This document shows, piece by piece, positions 7,996 to 16,157 of a DNA stretch of 64,000 nt. Location: the NCBI GenBank assembly GCA_030745875.1, contig JASLNT010000111.1:1-64000 (forward strand). Reading direction: 5' to 3'. How positions within the stretch are numbered: position 1 is the stretch's first letter; the number at the start of each line of letters is the position of its first letter. The notes under the pieces were generated by a model. The model ran no database searches and was not told where the DNA came from. It saw nothing but the letters and a program-made list of their open reading frames with translations. The translations under genes were made by a program, and so were the position numbers. The stretch comes from Phycisphaerae bacterium (GTDB taxonomy: Bacteria; Planctomycetota; Phycisphaerae; SM23-33).

Positions 7996-8409
7996 ATGGC
8001 AATGATGCCAAAGAGAATTAAGCATCGAAAGCAGATGCGTGGAAAGATGAATGGTATGGCCACTCGAGGCCAGACCGTTGATTTCGGTGACTACGGAATA
8101 CAGAGCCTCGAAGCTCACTGGATTACCGCTCGTCAGCTCGAAGCTGGTCGAGTGGCCGCCACTCACTACCTCCATCGTGAGGGCAAGGTTTACATCAGGA
8201 TTTTCCCTGACAAGCCCATCAGTTCCAAACCGTTGGAAACTCGAATGGGTAAGGGCAAGGGCGAGACTAAAGACTGGGTTGCGTGTGTAAAGCCAGGCAC
8301 GGTCTTGTTTGAGATTGGCGGAGTGGACGACGAAACGGCTAAGCAGGCCCTGGTCCGCGTAGCGCACAAGATGCCCGTGCGTTGCCGTCTCCTGGCCCGA
8401 AAATTGTGA
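7996..8409 (+). CDS. rplP: 50S ribosomal protein L16 (uL16)
   Basis: uL16 completes the A-site region of the large subunit. The 137-residue product has the KRIKHRKQMRGKM N-terminus, the loop with GYGIQ-like sequence (FGDYGIQSLE) and the motif RMGKGKG near residue 80. The length is normal. It lies between rpsC and rpmC with short gaps. Confidence 0.96.
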   Translation: MAMMPKRIKHRKQMRGKMNGMATRGQTVDFGDYGIQSLEAHWITARQLEAGRVAATHYLHREGKVYIRIFPDKPISSKPLETRMGKGKGETKDWVACVKPGTVLFEIGGVDDETAKQALVRVAHKMPVRCRLLARKL

Positions 8410-8427
8410 TCTGAAGGTGTTTCGACG

Positions 8428-8637
8428 ATGAAGATAAGCGAAGTAAGAGCATTGAATCCCGAAGAGTTGGCCATCGAACTGGATCGCCTCAAGCGTCACC
8501 TGTTCGACCTAAGGGCGCAGGCGGTTACCGAACGTCTGGAAGATCCCACGATGATCGCCAAGGCCAAGACGGATATCGCAAGACTGCTGACGGTCAAGCG
8601 CCAGCGTGAGCTGACGCCCGCCGGCGAAGACAAGTAG
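8428..8637 (+). CDS. rpmC: 50S ribosomal protein L29 (uL29)
   Basis: uL29 is a small helical protein near the exit tunnel that helps dock trigger factor and SRP. The 69 residues fit the family: an N-terminal MKISEVRALNPEEL segment, a central RAQAVTERLEDP segment and a C-terminal IARLLTVKRQREL helix. It is positioned between rplP and rpsQ as in the standard operon. Confidence 0.93.
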   Translation: MKISEVRALNPEELAIELDRLKRHLFDLRAQAVTERLEDPTMIAKAKTDIARLLTVKRQRELTPAGEDK

Positions 8638-8654
8638 TGATTGAGCAAGGGTAA

Positions 8655-8942
8655 ATGAGCGATACAGAAACTACAGAAACCCAGAGTGTCCTGACAGGCC
8701 AGAAGACCGGTCGAGTCGGAAAGATCAGCGGGAACAAGACCATCCGCGTTGACGTGGACAATCTGACAAAGCACCCGTTGTACCACAAGTACGTTCACAA
8801 GCGCACGCGGCTGGCCGTTCACGACCCGGAAAACACCGCGGTCGTAGGCGACCTGGTGGAAATCGTTCCATGCCGCCCGATCAGCAAGAACAAAACCTGG
8901 CGCTTGGTGCGAGTAATCAGCCACGACGAAGCGTTGCAGTAA
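8655..8942 (+). CDS. rpsQ: 30S ribosomal protein S17 (uS17)
   Basis: uS17 is an OB-fold primary binder of the 16S rRNA 5' domain. The 95-residue protein has a roughly 15-residue Thr/Glu-rich N-terminal extension before the core (RVGKISGNKTIRVDV), then the conserved YVHKRTR and the late PISKNKTWRLVRV segment. It ends the classical S10 set, and rplN follows after 12 bases without a visible break, so the S10 and spc groups are joined. Confidence 0.95.
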   Translation: MSDTETTETQSVLTGQKTGRVGKISGNKTIRVDVDNLTKHPLYHKYVHKRTRLAVHDPENTAVVGDLVEIVPCRPISKNKTWRLVRVISHDEALQ

Positions 8943-8954
8943 AGGACTCGATCT

Positions 8955-9344
8955 GTGATCCAGGCAGAAACAAGATGTGAAGTCGCCGACAACAGCGGAG
9001 CCCAGATAGTGGGTTGCATTCGCGTGCTTGGAGGCTCAACAAGGCGAAAACGCAGTTACAAGCGCCGTACGGCCTCTATCGGACAGATCATTATCTGCTC
9101 GGTCAAAAAGGCCGCTCCAGGCGGTGACGTGAAGAAGGGCGATATCGTCAGGTGCGTAATCGTGAGAACCGCGCATCCTATTCGCAGAACAGACGGCAGC
9201 TATGTCAAGTTCGATAAGAACGCCGTAGTCATAGTCGACGCCGATGGAAACCCTCGCGGGACCCGAATATTCGGAGCCGTTGCGAGAGAGCTCAGGGAAC
9301 TGAATTTCATGAAGATCGTTTCCCTGGCAAATGAGGTAGTGTAA
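8955..9344 (+). CDS. rplN: 50S ribosomal protein L14 (uL14)
   Basis: uL14 lies at the subunit interface and contacts 16S helix 14. The start is GTG at 8955, giving the canonical MIQAETRCEVADNSGA N-terminus. The product is 129 residues, about 7 longer than usual, with a short basic insertion near residues 27-37 (STRRKRSYKRR). Its TAA overlaps the ATG of rplX by one base, indicating coupled translation. Confidence 0.95.
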   Translation: MIQAETRCEVADNSGAQIVGCIRVLGGSTRRKRSYKRRTASIGQIIICSVKKAAPGGDVKKGDIVRCVIVRTAHPIRRTDGSYVKFDKNAVVIVDADGNPRGTRIFGAVARELRELNFMKIVSLANEVV

Positions 9345-9679
9345 TGGCCGCACACATAGTTAAAGGCGACATGGTCAAGGTCCTTGCCGGTGACGATCGC
9401 GGTAAGACCGGTGAGGTGATGGCGGTGTATCCCTCCAGGGACAAGGTGATGGTTCAGGGCGTCAATCGCGTCTACCGACACCTGCGTCCTTCGCGGAAGC
9501 ACCCCCAGGGCGGGCGAATCCAGAAGGAAATGCCCATCCATATCTCCAACGTGCTGCCTGTGGACCCCAAAACCGAACAAGCCACGCGGGTCGGGGTCAA
9601 AGTGAATGCGGACGGAAGCAAAGAACGGATCGCCCGGAAGTCCGGCGAGTCGTTGGGAATCTTGAGGAAGGCTAAGTAA
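9344..9679 (+). CDS. rplX: 50S ribosomal protein L24 (uL24)
   Basis: uL24 is an assembly initiator that binds the 5' end of 23S rRNA. The 111 residues contain the KOW motif (KGDMVKVLAGDDRGKTGEV, residues 6-24) and a GVNRVYRHLRPS segment. It overlaps the stop of rplN by one base. The C-terminal half is typical, with conserved prolines around HISNVLPVDP. Confidence 0.95.
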   Translation: MAAHIVKGDMVKVLAGDDRGKTGEVMAVYPSRDKVMVQGVNRVYRHLRPSRKHPQGGRIQKEMPIHISNVLPVDPKTEQATRVGVKVNADGSKERIARKSGESLGILRKAK

Positions 9680-9694
9680 TCCGGGTTTAAATAG

Positions 9695-10240
9695 ATGCTG
9701 CCACGCTTATTAGAAAAATACAGAAGTGATGTCCTTCCGGCGCTGACCGAGCGGTTCGGGTATACCAACCGCCTGTCGATCCCGAAGGTCGAGAAGGTAG
9801 TTGTTTCCATGGGAATGGGCAATGCCCATGAAGAAAAGGGCAAGCTTGAAACCGCCCGGAAGCAACTGGCGCTGATCGTTGGGCAAAGACCGGTTATCAC
9901 CAAAGCCAGAATGAGTGTCAGTAACTTCAAGCTCCGCGAAGGAATGAACGTGGGACTGAAGGTGACGCTCCGAGGCTCAAGGATGTACGAGTTTCTCGAT
10001 CGGATGATCTCGCTGGCCATCCCGAGAGTCAAGGACTTCCGCGGGTTGAACGCCTCGAGTTTCGACGGAAGAGGCAATTACAATATGGGATTCACCGAGC
10101 AGTCGGTTTTCCCCGAAATCGATCCGTCCAGCGTGACTTTCATGCAGGGCATGAACGTGGCGATTCAGACCAGCGCAGATAGCGATGAAGAGGCCCGCGA
10201 ACTGCTGGCCCTTATGGGCATGCCGTTCCGCAACGATTGA
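9695..10240 (+). CDS. rplE: 50S ribosomal protein L5 (uL5)
   Basis: uL5 binds 5S rRNA and forms an intersubunit bridge with S13. The 181-residue product has normal length and motifs, including a VVVSMGMGNA segment, an ITKARMSVSNFKLREGM segment, and late GRGNYNMGFTEQSVFPEID. It lies 15 bases after rplX and 17 bases before rpsN. Confidence 0.96.
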   Translation: MLPRLLEKYRSDVLPALTERFGYTNRLSIPKVEKVVVSMGMGNAHEEKGKLETARKQLALIVGQRPVITKARMSVSNFKLREGMNVGLKVTLRGSRMYEFLDRMISLAIPRVKDFRGLNASSFDGRGNYNMGFTEQSVFPEIDPSSVTFMQGMNVAIQTSADSDEEARELLALMGMPFRND

Positions 10241-10257
10241 TAAGGTTGGATGAGTCT

Positions 10258-10443
10258 ATGGCGACAAGCGCACAAATAGCTAAATCAAAACGACCGCCGA
10301 AGTTTTCAACCAGGCGGATTCGACGGTGCCAGCTGTGTGGCCGGCCCCGGAGTATTTACAGGAAGTTTCGAATATGCCGGATCTGTCTGAGAAAGCTCGC
10401 ACATGCGGGTAAGATTCCCGGATTGAAAAAGGCCAGTTGGTAA
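10258..10443 (+). CDS. rpsN: 30S ribosomal protein S14, zinc-binding type (uS14)
   Basis: uS14 binds the 16S rRNA head. This is the short, zinc-ribbon form: 61 residues with a CQLC pair and a CRIC pair spaced by a basic segment. The frame is open 7 codons upstream, but ATG 10258 gives the family-like N-terminus (MATSAQIAKSK) and avoids overlap with rplE. Zinc-free long S14 paralogues exist in many bacteria; none is seen here. Confidence 0.95.
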   Translation: MATSAQIAKSKRPPKFSTRRIRRCQLCGRPRSIYRKFRICRICLRKLAHAGKIPGLKKASW

Positions 10444-10459
10444 ACAGGAAGCAGTTCCG

Positions 10460-10858
10460 ATGAGTTTGTCTGATCCTATAGCCGATATGCTGACACGAGT
10501 TCGCAACGCACTTGCGGCCAGGCACGATGTAGTTAACATCCGGGCCTCAAAGGTATGCCAGGGCGTGTGTGAGGTCCTCAAGGATGAAGGATACATCCTG
10601 GATTTCAAACGCGTCGAGGACAATAAGCAGGGTCTGTTGCGTATTTACTTAAAGTATGGTCCCAGGGGCGAAGATGTGGTCACGGAAGTGACGCGTGCTT
10701 CGAGGCCTGGACGACGAGTGTATTCCGGGGTGGATGGTATTCCACGCCCGATGGGCGGACTGGGTATAGCGATTGTTTCGACTTCCAAAGGCGTTCTGAG
10801 CGACCGGAAATGTCGCGAACTGAAGGTCGGCGGTGAAGTCCTGTGCACAGTGTGCTGA
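10460..10858 (+). CDS. rpsH: 30S ribosomal protein S8 (uS8)
   Basis: uS8 is a primary 16S rRNA binder and, in E. coli, the repressor of the spc operon. The 132 residues include DPIADMLTRVRNALAARH at the N-terminus, the SRPGRRVY segment, and GLGIAIVSTSKGVLSD before a C-terminus that ends GGEVLCTVC. It lies between rpsN and rplF. An S8-binding mimic near rplE was not identified by eye. Confidence 0.96.
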   Translation: MSLSDPIADMLTRVRNALAARHDVVNIRASKVCQGVCEVLKDEGYILDFKRVEDNKQGLLRIYLKYGPRGEDVVTEVTRASRPGRRVYSGVDGIPRPMGGLGIAIVSTSKGVLSDRKCRELKVGGEVLCTVC

Positions 10859-10871
10859 TGAGGTAACAGCG

Positions 10872-11450
10872 ATGTCGCGTATTGGTAAAAAACCGATTAA
10901 AATTATAAGTGGCGTTACGGTTACCCTCAGTGGACAAACCGTTTCGGTCGAAGGGCCCAAGGGCAAGCTGTCCTGGACCCACCGTCCGGAAGTCACCGTT
11001 GAAATAAACGACTCCGAGAAGGTCATAACCGTTTCGCGCGGTTCCGACGATCGATTCAGTCGGTCGCTGCACGGTCTGACGCGAAGCCTGATCGCCAACA
11101 TGGTCGAAGGCTGCTCCAAGGGCTTTGTTCGCGGGCTGGAAGTTTACGGTGTCGGATACGGCGTGCAGTTGCAGGGAAACAAGTTGACCGTCAACTGTGG
11201 ATTCAGCCACCCTGTGGTGTTTGAAGTGCCCGCCGGAGTGACCGTTGAAATACAGACCCCCCAAGCCAGGGGCGACACGGACCCCGCAAAATTCACCGTT
11301 TCCGGCGCCGACAAGCAGGCTGTCGGACAACTAGCCGCAAAAATTCGAATGGTCCGCAAGCCCGAGCCTTATAAAGGCAAGGGAATACGCTATGCGGGCG
11401 AGTATGTGCGTCGCAAGGTCGGAAAGGCCTTTGCCGGAACAGGCGCATAG
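10872..11450 (+). CDS. rplF: 50S ribosomal protein L6 (uL6)
   Basis: uL6 binds 23S rRNA near the sarcin-ricin loop and the GTPase centre. ATG 10872 gives the canonical MSRIGKKPI start and 192 residues; the frame is open 13 codons further upstream within rpsH. Both repeated L6 domains are visible, and the late RMVRKPEPYKGKGIRYAGE motif is intact. The C-terminus (RRKVGKAFAGTGA) is slightly longer than usual. Confidence 0.96.
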   Translation: MSRIGKKPIKIISGVTVTLSGQTVSVEGPKGKLSWTHRPEVTVEINDSEKVITVSRGSDDRFSRSLHGLTRSLIANMVEGCSKGFVRGLEVYGVGYGVQLQGNKLTVNCGFSHPVVFEVPAGVTVEIQTPQARGDTDPAKFTVSGADKQAVGQLAAKIRMVRKPEPYKGKGIRYAGEYVRRKVGKAFAGTGA

Positions 11451-11491
11451 TTGCGTAGTTATTGACACTGACCCACAGTGGGATACGAATC

Positions 11492-11860
11492 ATGAAGGCA
11501 ATCGAGAAGAAAAATCTTCGCCGGAAACGCCGCAAGCAGCACGTTCGCAAGAACGTGACTGGTACGCCGGATCGACCCAGGCTGACGGTTTTCCGAAGCA
11601 ACAAGAATATTTACGCCCAGATCATCGACGATCTGGCCGGTCACACCCTGGTCGCCGCATCCAGTGCGGAGAAATCTCTTTGTGAAGACGCCGCGACCAA
11701 AGGTAATTGCAAGGGCGCCAAACTCGTCGGGCAGAGCCTGGCGGAGAAAGCGACCCAGGCCGGTATCAAGAAGGTGGTTTTTGACCGTAACGGATGTGCG
11801 TTTCACGGTCGGGTTAAAGAACTTGCCGAAGCCGCCCGCGAGGGCGGTTTGGAATTCTAA
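11492..11860 (+). CDS. rplR: 50S ribosomal protein L18 (uL18)
   Basis: uL18 binds 5S rRNA with L5 and L25. ATG 11492 gives 122 residues, the family's usual size; an upstream in-frame start would add 10 residues without homologous character. The basic N-terminus (KKNLRRKRRKQHVRKNV), the RPRLTVFRSNKNIYAQIIDD core and the late FDRNGCAFHGRVKELAEAAREGG segment are characteristic. Confidence 0.95.
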   Translation: MKAIEKKNLRRKRRKQHVRKNVTGTPDRPRLTVFRSNKNIYAQIIDDLAGHTLVAASSAEKSLCEDAATKGNCKGAKLVGQSLAEKATQAGIKKVVFDRNGCAFHGRVKELAEAAREGGLEF

Positions 11861-11875
11861 GCAGGAGCGTGCGCA

Positions 11876-12391
11876 GTGGCGTTTGACAGAAAACGACGAA
11901 GAGGCCGCGATGACGATGGTCCCAGCGACGGTCTGGAAGAGAATGTCATCCAGATTTATCGCTGCTCGAAGGTCGTCAAGGGCGGTCGGCGGTTCAGCTT
12001 TGCAGCTTTGGTGGTCGTCGGCGACCGTCAAGGGCGAATTGGCATGGGATATGGAAAGGCCAACGAAGTCCCCAACGCTGTCGAGAAAGGCATCACAGAG
12101 GCCAAGAAGTCATTGGTGTCTGTGAACCTTAAAGGGCATTCGATACCCCACCAGGTTATCGGACGCGCCGGAGCCTCGAGCGTTGTGCTGGTTCCCGCCT
12201 CGGAAGGCACCGGAGTAATCGCAGGCAAGAAGCTCAGGCCCATGCTGGAACTTGCCGGAATTCAGAACCTGTTGACCAAAGCTTATGGGTCGACATCACC
12301 GAAGAATCTTCTTAAGGCGGCGATGGCGGCCTTGAAGAAGCTGCGCACCGCAGAAATGGTTAGCGCATTGCGTGGAGTGGACATAGGATGA
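11876..12391 (+). CDS. rpsE: 30S ribosomal protein S5 (uS5)
   Basis: uS5 contributes to decoding fidelity and the mRNA entry channel. The start is GTG 11876. The 171-residue product has the double-stranded-RNA-binding-like N-domain with VKGGRRFSFAALVVVGD, then GMGYGKANEVP and the late GTGVIAGKKLRPMLELAGI. The last codons overlap the ATG of rplO. rpmD (L30), which normally lies between rpsE and rplO, is absent. Confidence 0.96.
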   Translation: MAFDRKRRRGRDDDGPSDGLEENVIQIYRCSKVVKGGRRFSFAALVVVGDRQGRIGMGYGKANEVPNAVEKGITEAKKSLVSVNLKGHSIPHQVIGRAGASSVVLVPASEGTGVIAGKKLRPMLELAGIQNLLTKAYGSTSPKNLLKAAMAALKKLRTAEMVSALRGVDIG

Positions 12392-12831
12392 AGCTCGGCG
12401 AAATACTTAAAGAGGCCGGTCGTAACAAACGCCGCAAGCGTGTAGGTCGCGGTAACGGCTCGGGCCACGGTAAAACATGCTGCCGCGGACATAAAGGACG
12501 CGGACAACGCAGCGGTATTGGAAAGCGGATGGGCTACGAAGGCGGGCAGAACCCCGCCATCGCGCGGTTGCCCAAACGCGGATTCAGCAACTTCAATTTC
12601 CGCAAGGAATACCAGATCGTAAATGTTGGCGATCTCGATTGCTTTGATGCCGACACGCGCGTCGACGCCGATGCCCTGAAAGCGGTCGGAATGATCGACG
12701 ATGCGGCGAAAATGGTCAAGGTCCTCGGTAACGGGGAGTTGAAGACGAAACTTACTGTCGTCGCTTCGAAGTTCTCAACCGGAGCGGCCGAGAAGATCGC
12801 CCAGGCCGGTGGGACGATTGAGGTTGTTTGA
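12388..12831 (+). CDS. rplO: 50S ribosomal protein L15 (uL15)
   Basis: uL15 is a late-assembly 23S rRNA binder. The 147 residues show the Gly/Arg-rich N-terminal segment (RNKRRKRVGRGNGSGHGKT), the FEGGQ-like segment here as YEGGQNPAIARLPKRGF, and a globular C-terminal domain ending GGTIEVV. It overlaps rpsE by four bases (ATGA) and precedes secY by 45 bases. Confidence 0.95.
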   Translation: MKLGEILKEAGRNKRRKRVGRGNGSGHGKTCCRGHKGRGQRSGIGKRMGYEGGQNPAIARLPKRGFSNFNFRKEYQIVNVGDLDCFDADTRVDADALKAVGMIDDAAKMVKVLGNGELKTKLTVVASKFSTGAAEKIAQAGGTIEVV

Positions 12832-12876
12832 ATACGCGGACTATCCCGTTGAACTAGAGTTGATGGAAGTTAACTA

Positions 12877-14439
12877 ATGCTTTTTCAAAGGTTCAGACTT
12901 CTTGTTGGTGTGGTTGTATCTGCGGCTGCTTTGTGGCTGATAGCCGGAGGTGTGTCTGAAGCCGTTGAAGGATCTTCCGGAGGCGCGGCCGCCAGCGGTC
13001 TCGTTCTGAGCGGTATCCTTCAGGCGGTGATGGGCCTGATGATCCTCGGCGCCTACATCTGGGCGCTGTGGGCCGAGTCTCGCGTCAGGACCGTTATGGA
13101 GAACATATTCTCCATTCCCGAGCTGCTGAAGAAGATGGCGTTTACCTTGGGCCTGTTGTGCATCTATCGGGTGGGTTTCCACGTACCGCTTGCAGGGCTC
13201 GACCAGAGTGCGATGCAGGTATGGGGCGACGACAAGGGAAACGTGTTTTCCCAGGCGCTCGCACAGGCCAGCATGCTTACGGGCGGAAGCTTCCAGAGAT
13301 CGAGCCTTTTCGGGCTTGGCATCATGCCGTATATCTCGGCGTCAATTATTTTCCAACTGCTGGTTACGGTGGTCCCCGCCCTTGAGAAGCTTCGCAAGGA
13401 AGGACCCGCCGGCCAGAAGAAAATACAGGAATACACGCGATACGCCACCGTCTTCCTCTGCATCGTTCAGGCCATCTTCTGGATGTTGACTATGCGGGGA
13501 AGCGGGCTGCTGTATCCCAGGTACCAGGATTCCACGCTGGTGTTCATGATGGGCGTGGTGGGCCTGACCGGTGGAACCATTTTCCTGATGTGGCTTGGTG
13601 AGCAGATCGACGAGTACGGCATAGGCAATGGAATAAGCCTTATCATCATGGCCGGTATCGTCGTTCGCCTTCCCACCGCTGTTGGAAAACTATACTCGAT
13701 GAGCGAAGCGAGCCTCACCGGAAGCGGCGGACAGGTCGGTCTGTTGCAGATCGCGTTTGTCGTACTGTCGTTCGTGTTTGTGGTCGCGGGCTCCATCCTG
13801 ATAACCCAGGGCCAGCGTCGTATTCCCGTGCAACAGGCAAAGCAGGTTCGCGGACGGCGGATGACTGCGGGCGGGCGTCACTTTGTCCCGTTGCGGATCA
13901 ATCACGGCGGCGTCATGCCGATCATCTTCGCCAGTTCGCTGATGATCTTCCCCAACATGCTGTTCAGTTGGATGGGAAGGGCGTGGGACAACGGATTTAC
14001 GCGTACGATGTCCGGTGCGTTCCAGATGACCAGCTACACCTACACGGTCTGCTATGTCGGTATGATATTCTTCTTCGCGTTCTTCTGGACCACTGTCCAG
14101 TTCCGTCCGAAGGAGATGGCCGATCAGCTTCGAGATCACGGCAGCTTTATCCCCGGATTGCGTCCGGGCAGGCGAACTGCGGAGTATCTCGAAAAGGTAA
14201 TGGGACGCATTACGTATTGCGGAGCCGCATTCCTGGCCGCTATCGCCGTTATCCCGATGGTAATCGCCACATTGGCGCATATTCCCTATGATGTATCGTC
14301 GTTCCTTGGCGGTACGGGACTGCTGATTCTTGTATCGGTCGCCCTGGACCTGGTTCAGCGTATCGAAGCAAACCTGGTGATGAGAAACTACGATGGTTTC
14401 CTGGGCGGAAGCTCGCGAATTAAAGGAGCATACGGTTGA
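12877..14439 (+). CDS. secY: Protein translocase subunit SecY with extra N-terminal segments
   Basis: SecY is the pore of the Sec translocon in the inner membrane. The canonical SecY N-terminus (NIFSIPELLKKMAFTLGLL, then IYRVG) starts only near residue 76. Ahead of it are about 72 extra residues containing two hydrophobic stretches (about 8-26 and 41-65), giving a predicted 12 instead of 10 membrane segments. Two extra spans would keep the topology of the core. The start at 12877 has a GGAAG site seven bases upstream. ATG 13096 (residue 74), with AGGA five bases before it, is an alternative start that would give a normal-sized SecY. It overlaps adk. Confidence 0.95.
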   Translation: MLFQRFRLLVGVVVSAAALWLIAGGVSEAVEGSSGGAAASGLVLSGILQAVMGLMILGAYIWALWAESRVRTVMENIFSIPELLKKMAFTLGLLCIYRVGFHVPLAGLDQSAMQVWGDDKGNVFSQALAQASMLTGGSFQRSSLFGLGIMPYISASIIFQLLVTVVPALEKLRKEGPAGQKKIQEYTRYATVFLCIVQAIFWMLTMRGSGLLYPRYQDSTLVFMMGVVGLTGGTIFLMWLGEQIDEYGIGNGISLIIMAGIVVRLPTAVGKLYSMSEASLTGSGGQVGLLQIAFVVLSFVFVVAGSILITQGQRRIPVQQAKQVRGRRMTAGGRHFVPLRINHGGVMPIIFASSLMIFPNMLFSWMGRAWDNGFTRTMSGAFQMTSYTYTVCYVGMIFFFAFFWTTVQFRPKEMADQLRDHGSFIPGLRPGRRTAEYLEKVMGRITYCGAAFLAAIAVIPMVIATLAHIPYDVSSFLGGTGLLILVSVALDLVQRIEANLVMRNYDGFLGGSSRIKGAYG

Positions 14440-15092
14440 GAATTGTGCTGATGGGACCTCCCGGCGCCGGTAAGGGCACGCAGGCCGAACGACTCGTGAA
14501 AAAGTTCGGTATGAAGCACCTTTCCAGCGGTGATATTTTCCGTGCGGAGAAAGCCTCCGACTCGGAACTGGGCAGGAAGCTGGCGTCTTATATGGACGCC
14601 GGGCAACTTGTGCCTGACGAAGTTGTGGTTGAGATGATGGCCAAAGCCGTCACTCAGGCCGGCGACAACATTATGCTGGACGGTTTTCCCCGAACAGTCG
14701 CCCAGGCCGAATCGCTTGACGAGCAGCTCGCAGAAGCGGGCAGCCCGTTGGATGCGGTTGTAGTGATGACCGCCAACGATGACATAATAATTAAACGAAT
14801 CACCGGCCGACGGACTTGTCCGGCGTGTAATCGTGGTTACCACGTTACTTTCATGCCGCCCAAGACCGAAGGATACTGCGAAGATTGCGACGATGTTGAG
14901 TTGACTCAGCGAAGCGATGATTGCGAAGAGACCGTTCGCCAGCGGCTTGAGGCCTACAGGGCTCAGACTGAAGCGGTGATCGGTTATTACCGCGATCGCA
15001 ATTTGCTGAAGATTATCGACGTTGACGGAAATCTGGACGCCGAGATTGTCTCGGGTGAAGTTATACAGGCTCTTGCGTCTTTTGAGGCGTAA
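14436..15092 (+). CDS. adk: Adenylate kinase with zinc-binding lid
   Basis: The enzyme interconverts ATP + AMP and 2 ADP in the cytoplasm. The start is TTG 14436, overlapping the secY stop, with an AAAGGAG site at suitable spacing. The 218-residue product has the P-loop GPPGAGKGT (7-15), the AMP-binding DGFPRT motif (82-87) and a long lid with four cysteines (C128, C131, C148, C151) that should bind zinc structurally. The secY-adk-map order is the classic spc-alpha junction. Confidence 0.97.
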   Translation: MRIVLMGPPGAGKGTQAERLVKKFGMKHLSSGDIFRAEKASDSELGRKLASYMDAGQLVPDEVVVEMMAKAVTQAGDNIMLDGFPRTVAQAESLDEQLAEAGSPLDAVVVMTANDDIIIKRITGRRTCPACNRGYHVTFMPPKTEGYCEDCDDVELTQRSDDCEETVRQRLEAYRAQTEAVIGYYRDRNLLKIIDVDGNLDAEIVSGEVIQALASFEA

Positions 15093-15110
15093 GTGTAGAA
15101 GGTCCACTGC

Positions 15111-15890
15111 GTGGCGATCAGGCTAAAAAGCCCGGATCAGATCGAACGTATGCGGAAGGCCGGACGTATCGTTCGCCTTGTGCTGGACCGCTTGGGCGAA
15201 ATGATCGCTCCAGGCATTACAACAGAAGAATTGAACGCCGAAGCCGAAAGACTTTGTCACGCCAATGGCGGTAAGTGCCTGTTTAAGGGCGTGCCCGGGC
15301 GTGGCCGCGCCGGTCCGTTTCCCGGAGCGATCTGCGTGTCGCTGAACGAAGAAGTTGTTCACGGCATACCGTCGAAAAGGTCTGTTTGCGACGGCGATAT
15401 TGTCAGTGTCGATTTCGGCGTGGAACTCGACGGGTGGTGCGGCGATGCGGCCGAGACGTTTATTGTCGGGCAGGCGCCCGATGACGTATGCCGCCTTGTC
15501 GAAGTCACGAGGAATTCGCTGGCGATGGCCGTTGCCATGTCGGCTCCGGGACTAAAGTGGTCCAGCGTCGCCGAAGCGATGCAGGGCTATATCGAGGGCG
15601 AAGGCTTCTCGGTGGTCCGCGAGTTTGTAGGACATGGTATTGGGTCGGAAATGCATGAGGACCCGAAGGTTCCGAATTTTGTCTCGCCGGATCTAAGGCG
15701 GCGTGACATTTTTCTGGAAGACGGATTGGTCCTTGCTGTCGAACCGATGGTGAACCTCGGATCGGCCGACGTTAAGTGTCTCCGTGACGGTTGGACGGTC
15801 GCAACGTGCGATTCGGCGGCCTCGGCGCACTTTGAACATACGATAGCGATAACGCCCGATGGGGCGACAGTGCTTACAGATGGAAGTTAA
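15111..15890 (+). CDS. map: Methionine aminopeptidase, type I
   Basis: This metalloenzyme removes the initiator methionine from nascent proteins. The 259-residue product, starting at GTG 15111, has the family's normal size and dimetal-binding landmarks: VDFGVELDGWCGDAAETF (two Asp), the GHGIGSEMHEDPKVPNF motif with the catalytic His, the LAVEPMVN Glu and the late HFEHTIAIT Glu. It lies 18 bases after adk. infA, often next, is not present before rpmJ. Confidence 0.97.
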   Translation: MAIRLKSPDQIERMRKAGRIVRLVLDRLGEMIAPGITTEELNAEAERLCHANGGKCLFKGVPGRGRAGPFPGAICVSLNEEVVHGIPSKRSVCDGDIVSVDFGVELDGWCGDAAETFIVGQAPDDVCRLVEVTRNSLAMAVAMSAPGLKWSSVAEAMQGYIEGEGFSVVREFVGHGIGSEMHEDPKVPNFVSPDLRRRDIFLEDGLVLAVEPMVNLGSADVKCLRDGWTVATCDSAASAHFEHTIAITPDGATVLTDGS

Positions 15891-15899
15891 ATGTTGACG

Positions 15900-15931
15900 C
15901 GAATCGAGGGCCTCGAAAGGCCTGTGATTCG
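15900..15931 (+). promoter_or_regulatory. Bulged hairpin between map and rpmJ
   Basis: The outer stem CGAATC (15900-15905) pairs with GATTCG (15926-15931), and the inner stem GGCCT (15909-15913) with AGGCC (15918-15922). They are separated by a symmetric 3x3 internal loop and capped by CGAA. There is no T-tract. It fills most of the 64-base gap before rpmJ and may be a ribosomal-protein-binding leader or a processing site for the alpha part of the cluster. Confidence 0.5.
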
Positions 15932-15954
15932 ACGGCAACGGGACGGATAGAACG

Positions 15955-16068
15955 ATGAAAGTTCGAGCATCAGTTAAAAGAATTTGCGAAAAATGCAAAA
16001 TCATCCGGCGCAAAGGCGTCGTGCGCGTGATTTGCGATAACCCGAAACACAAACAACGCCAGGGATAG
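15955..16068 (+). CDS. rpmJ: 50S ribosomal protein L36 (bL36), zinc form
   Basis: A 37-residue product (MKVRASVKRICEKCK...) with the zinc ligands C11, C14, C27 and H32 of the C+ form of bL36. It sits between map and rpsM as in many bacteria. It has an extremely typical N-terminus and a normal length. bL36 stabilises 23S rRNA near the sarcin-ricin region. Confidence 0.95.
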   Translation: MKVRASVKRICEKCKIIRRKGVVRVICDNPKHKQRQG

Positions 16069-16157
16069 GCTCCCGGTGCGGTCGTCGGGCGTGTGGACCG
16101 TGTGCAGCTTGGTCCCGACCGACGTTGATACTGCGATAAACAGCCAAGGAGATTAAC

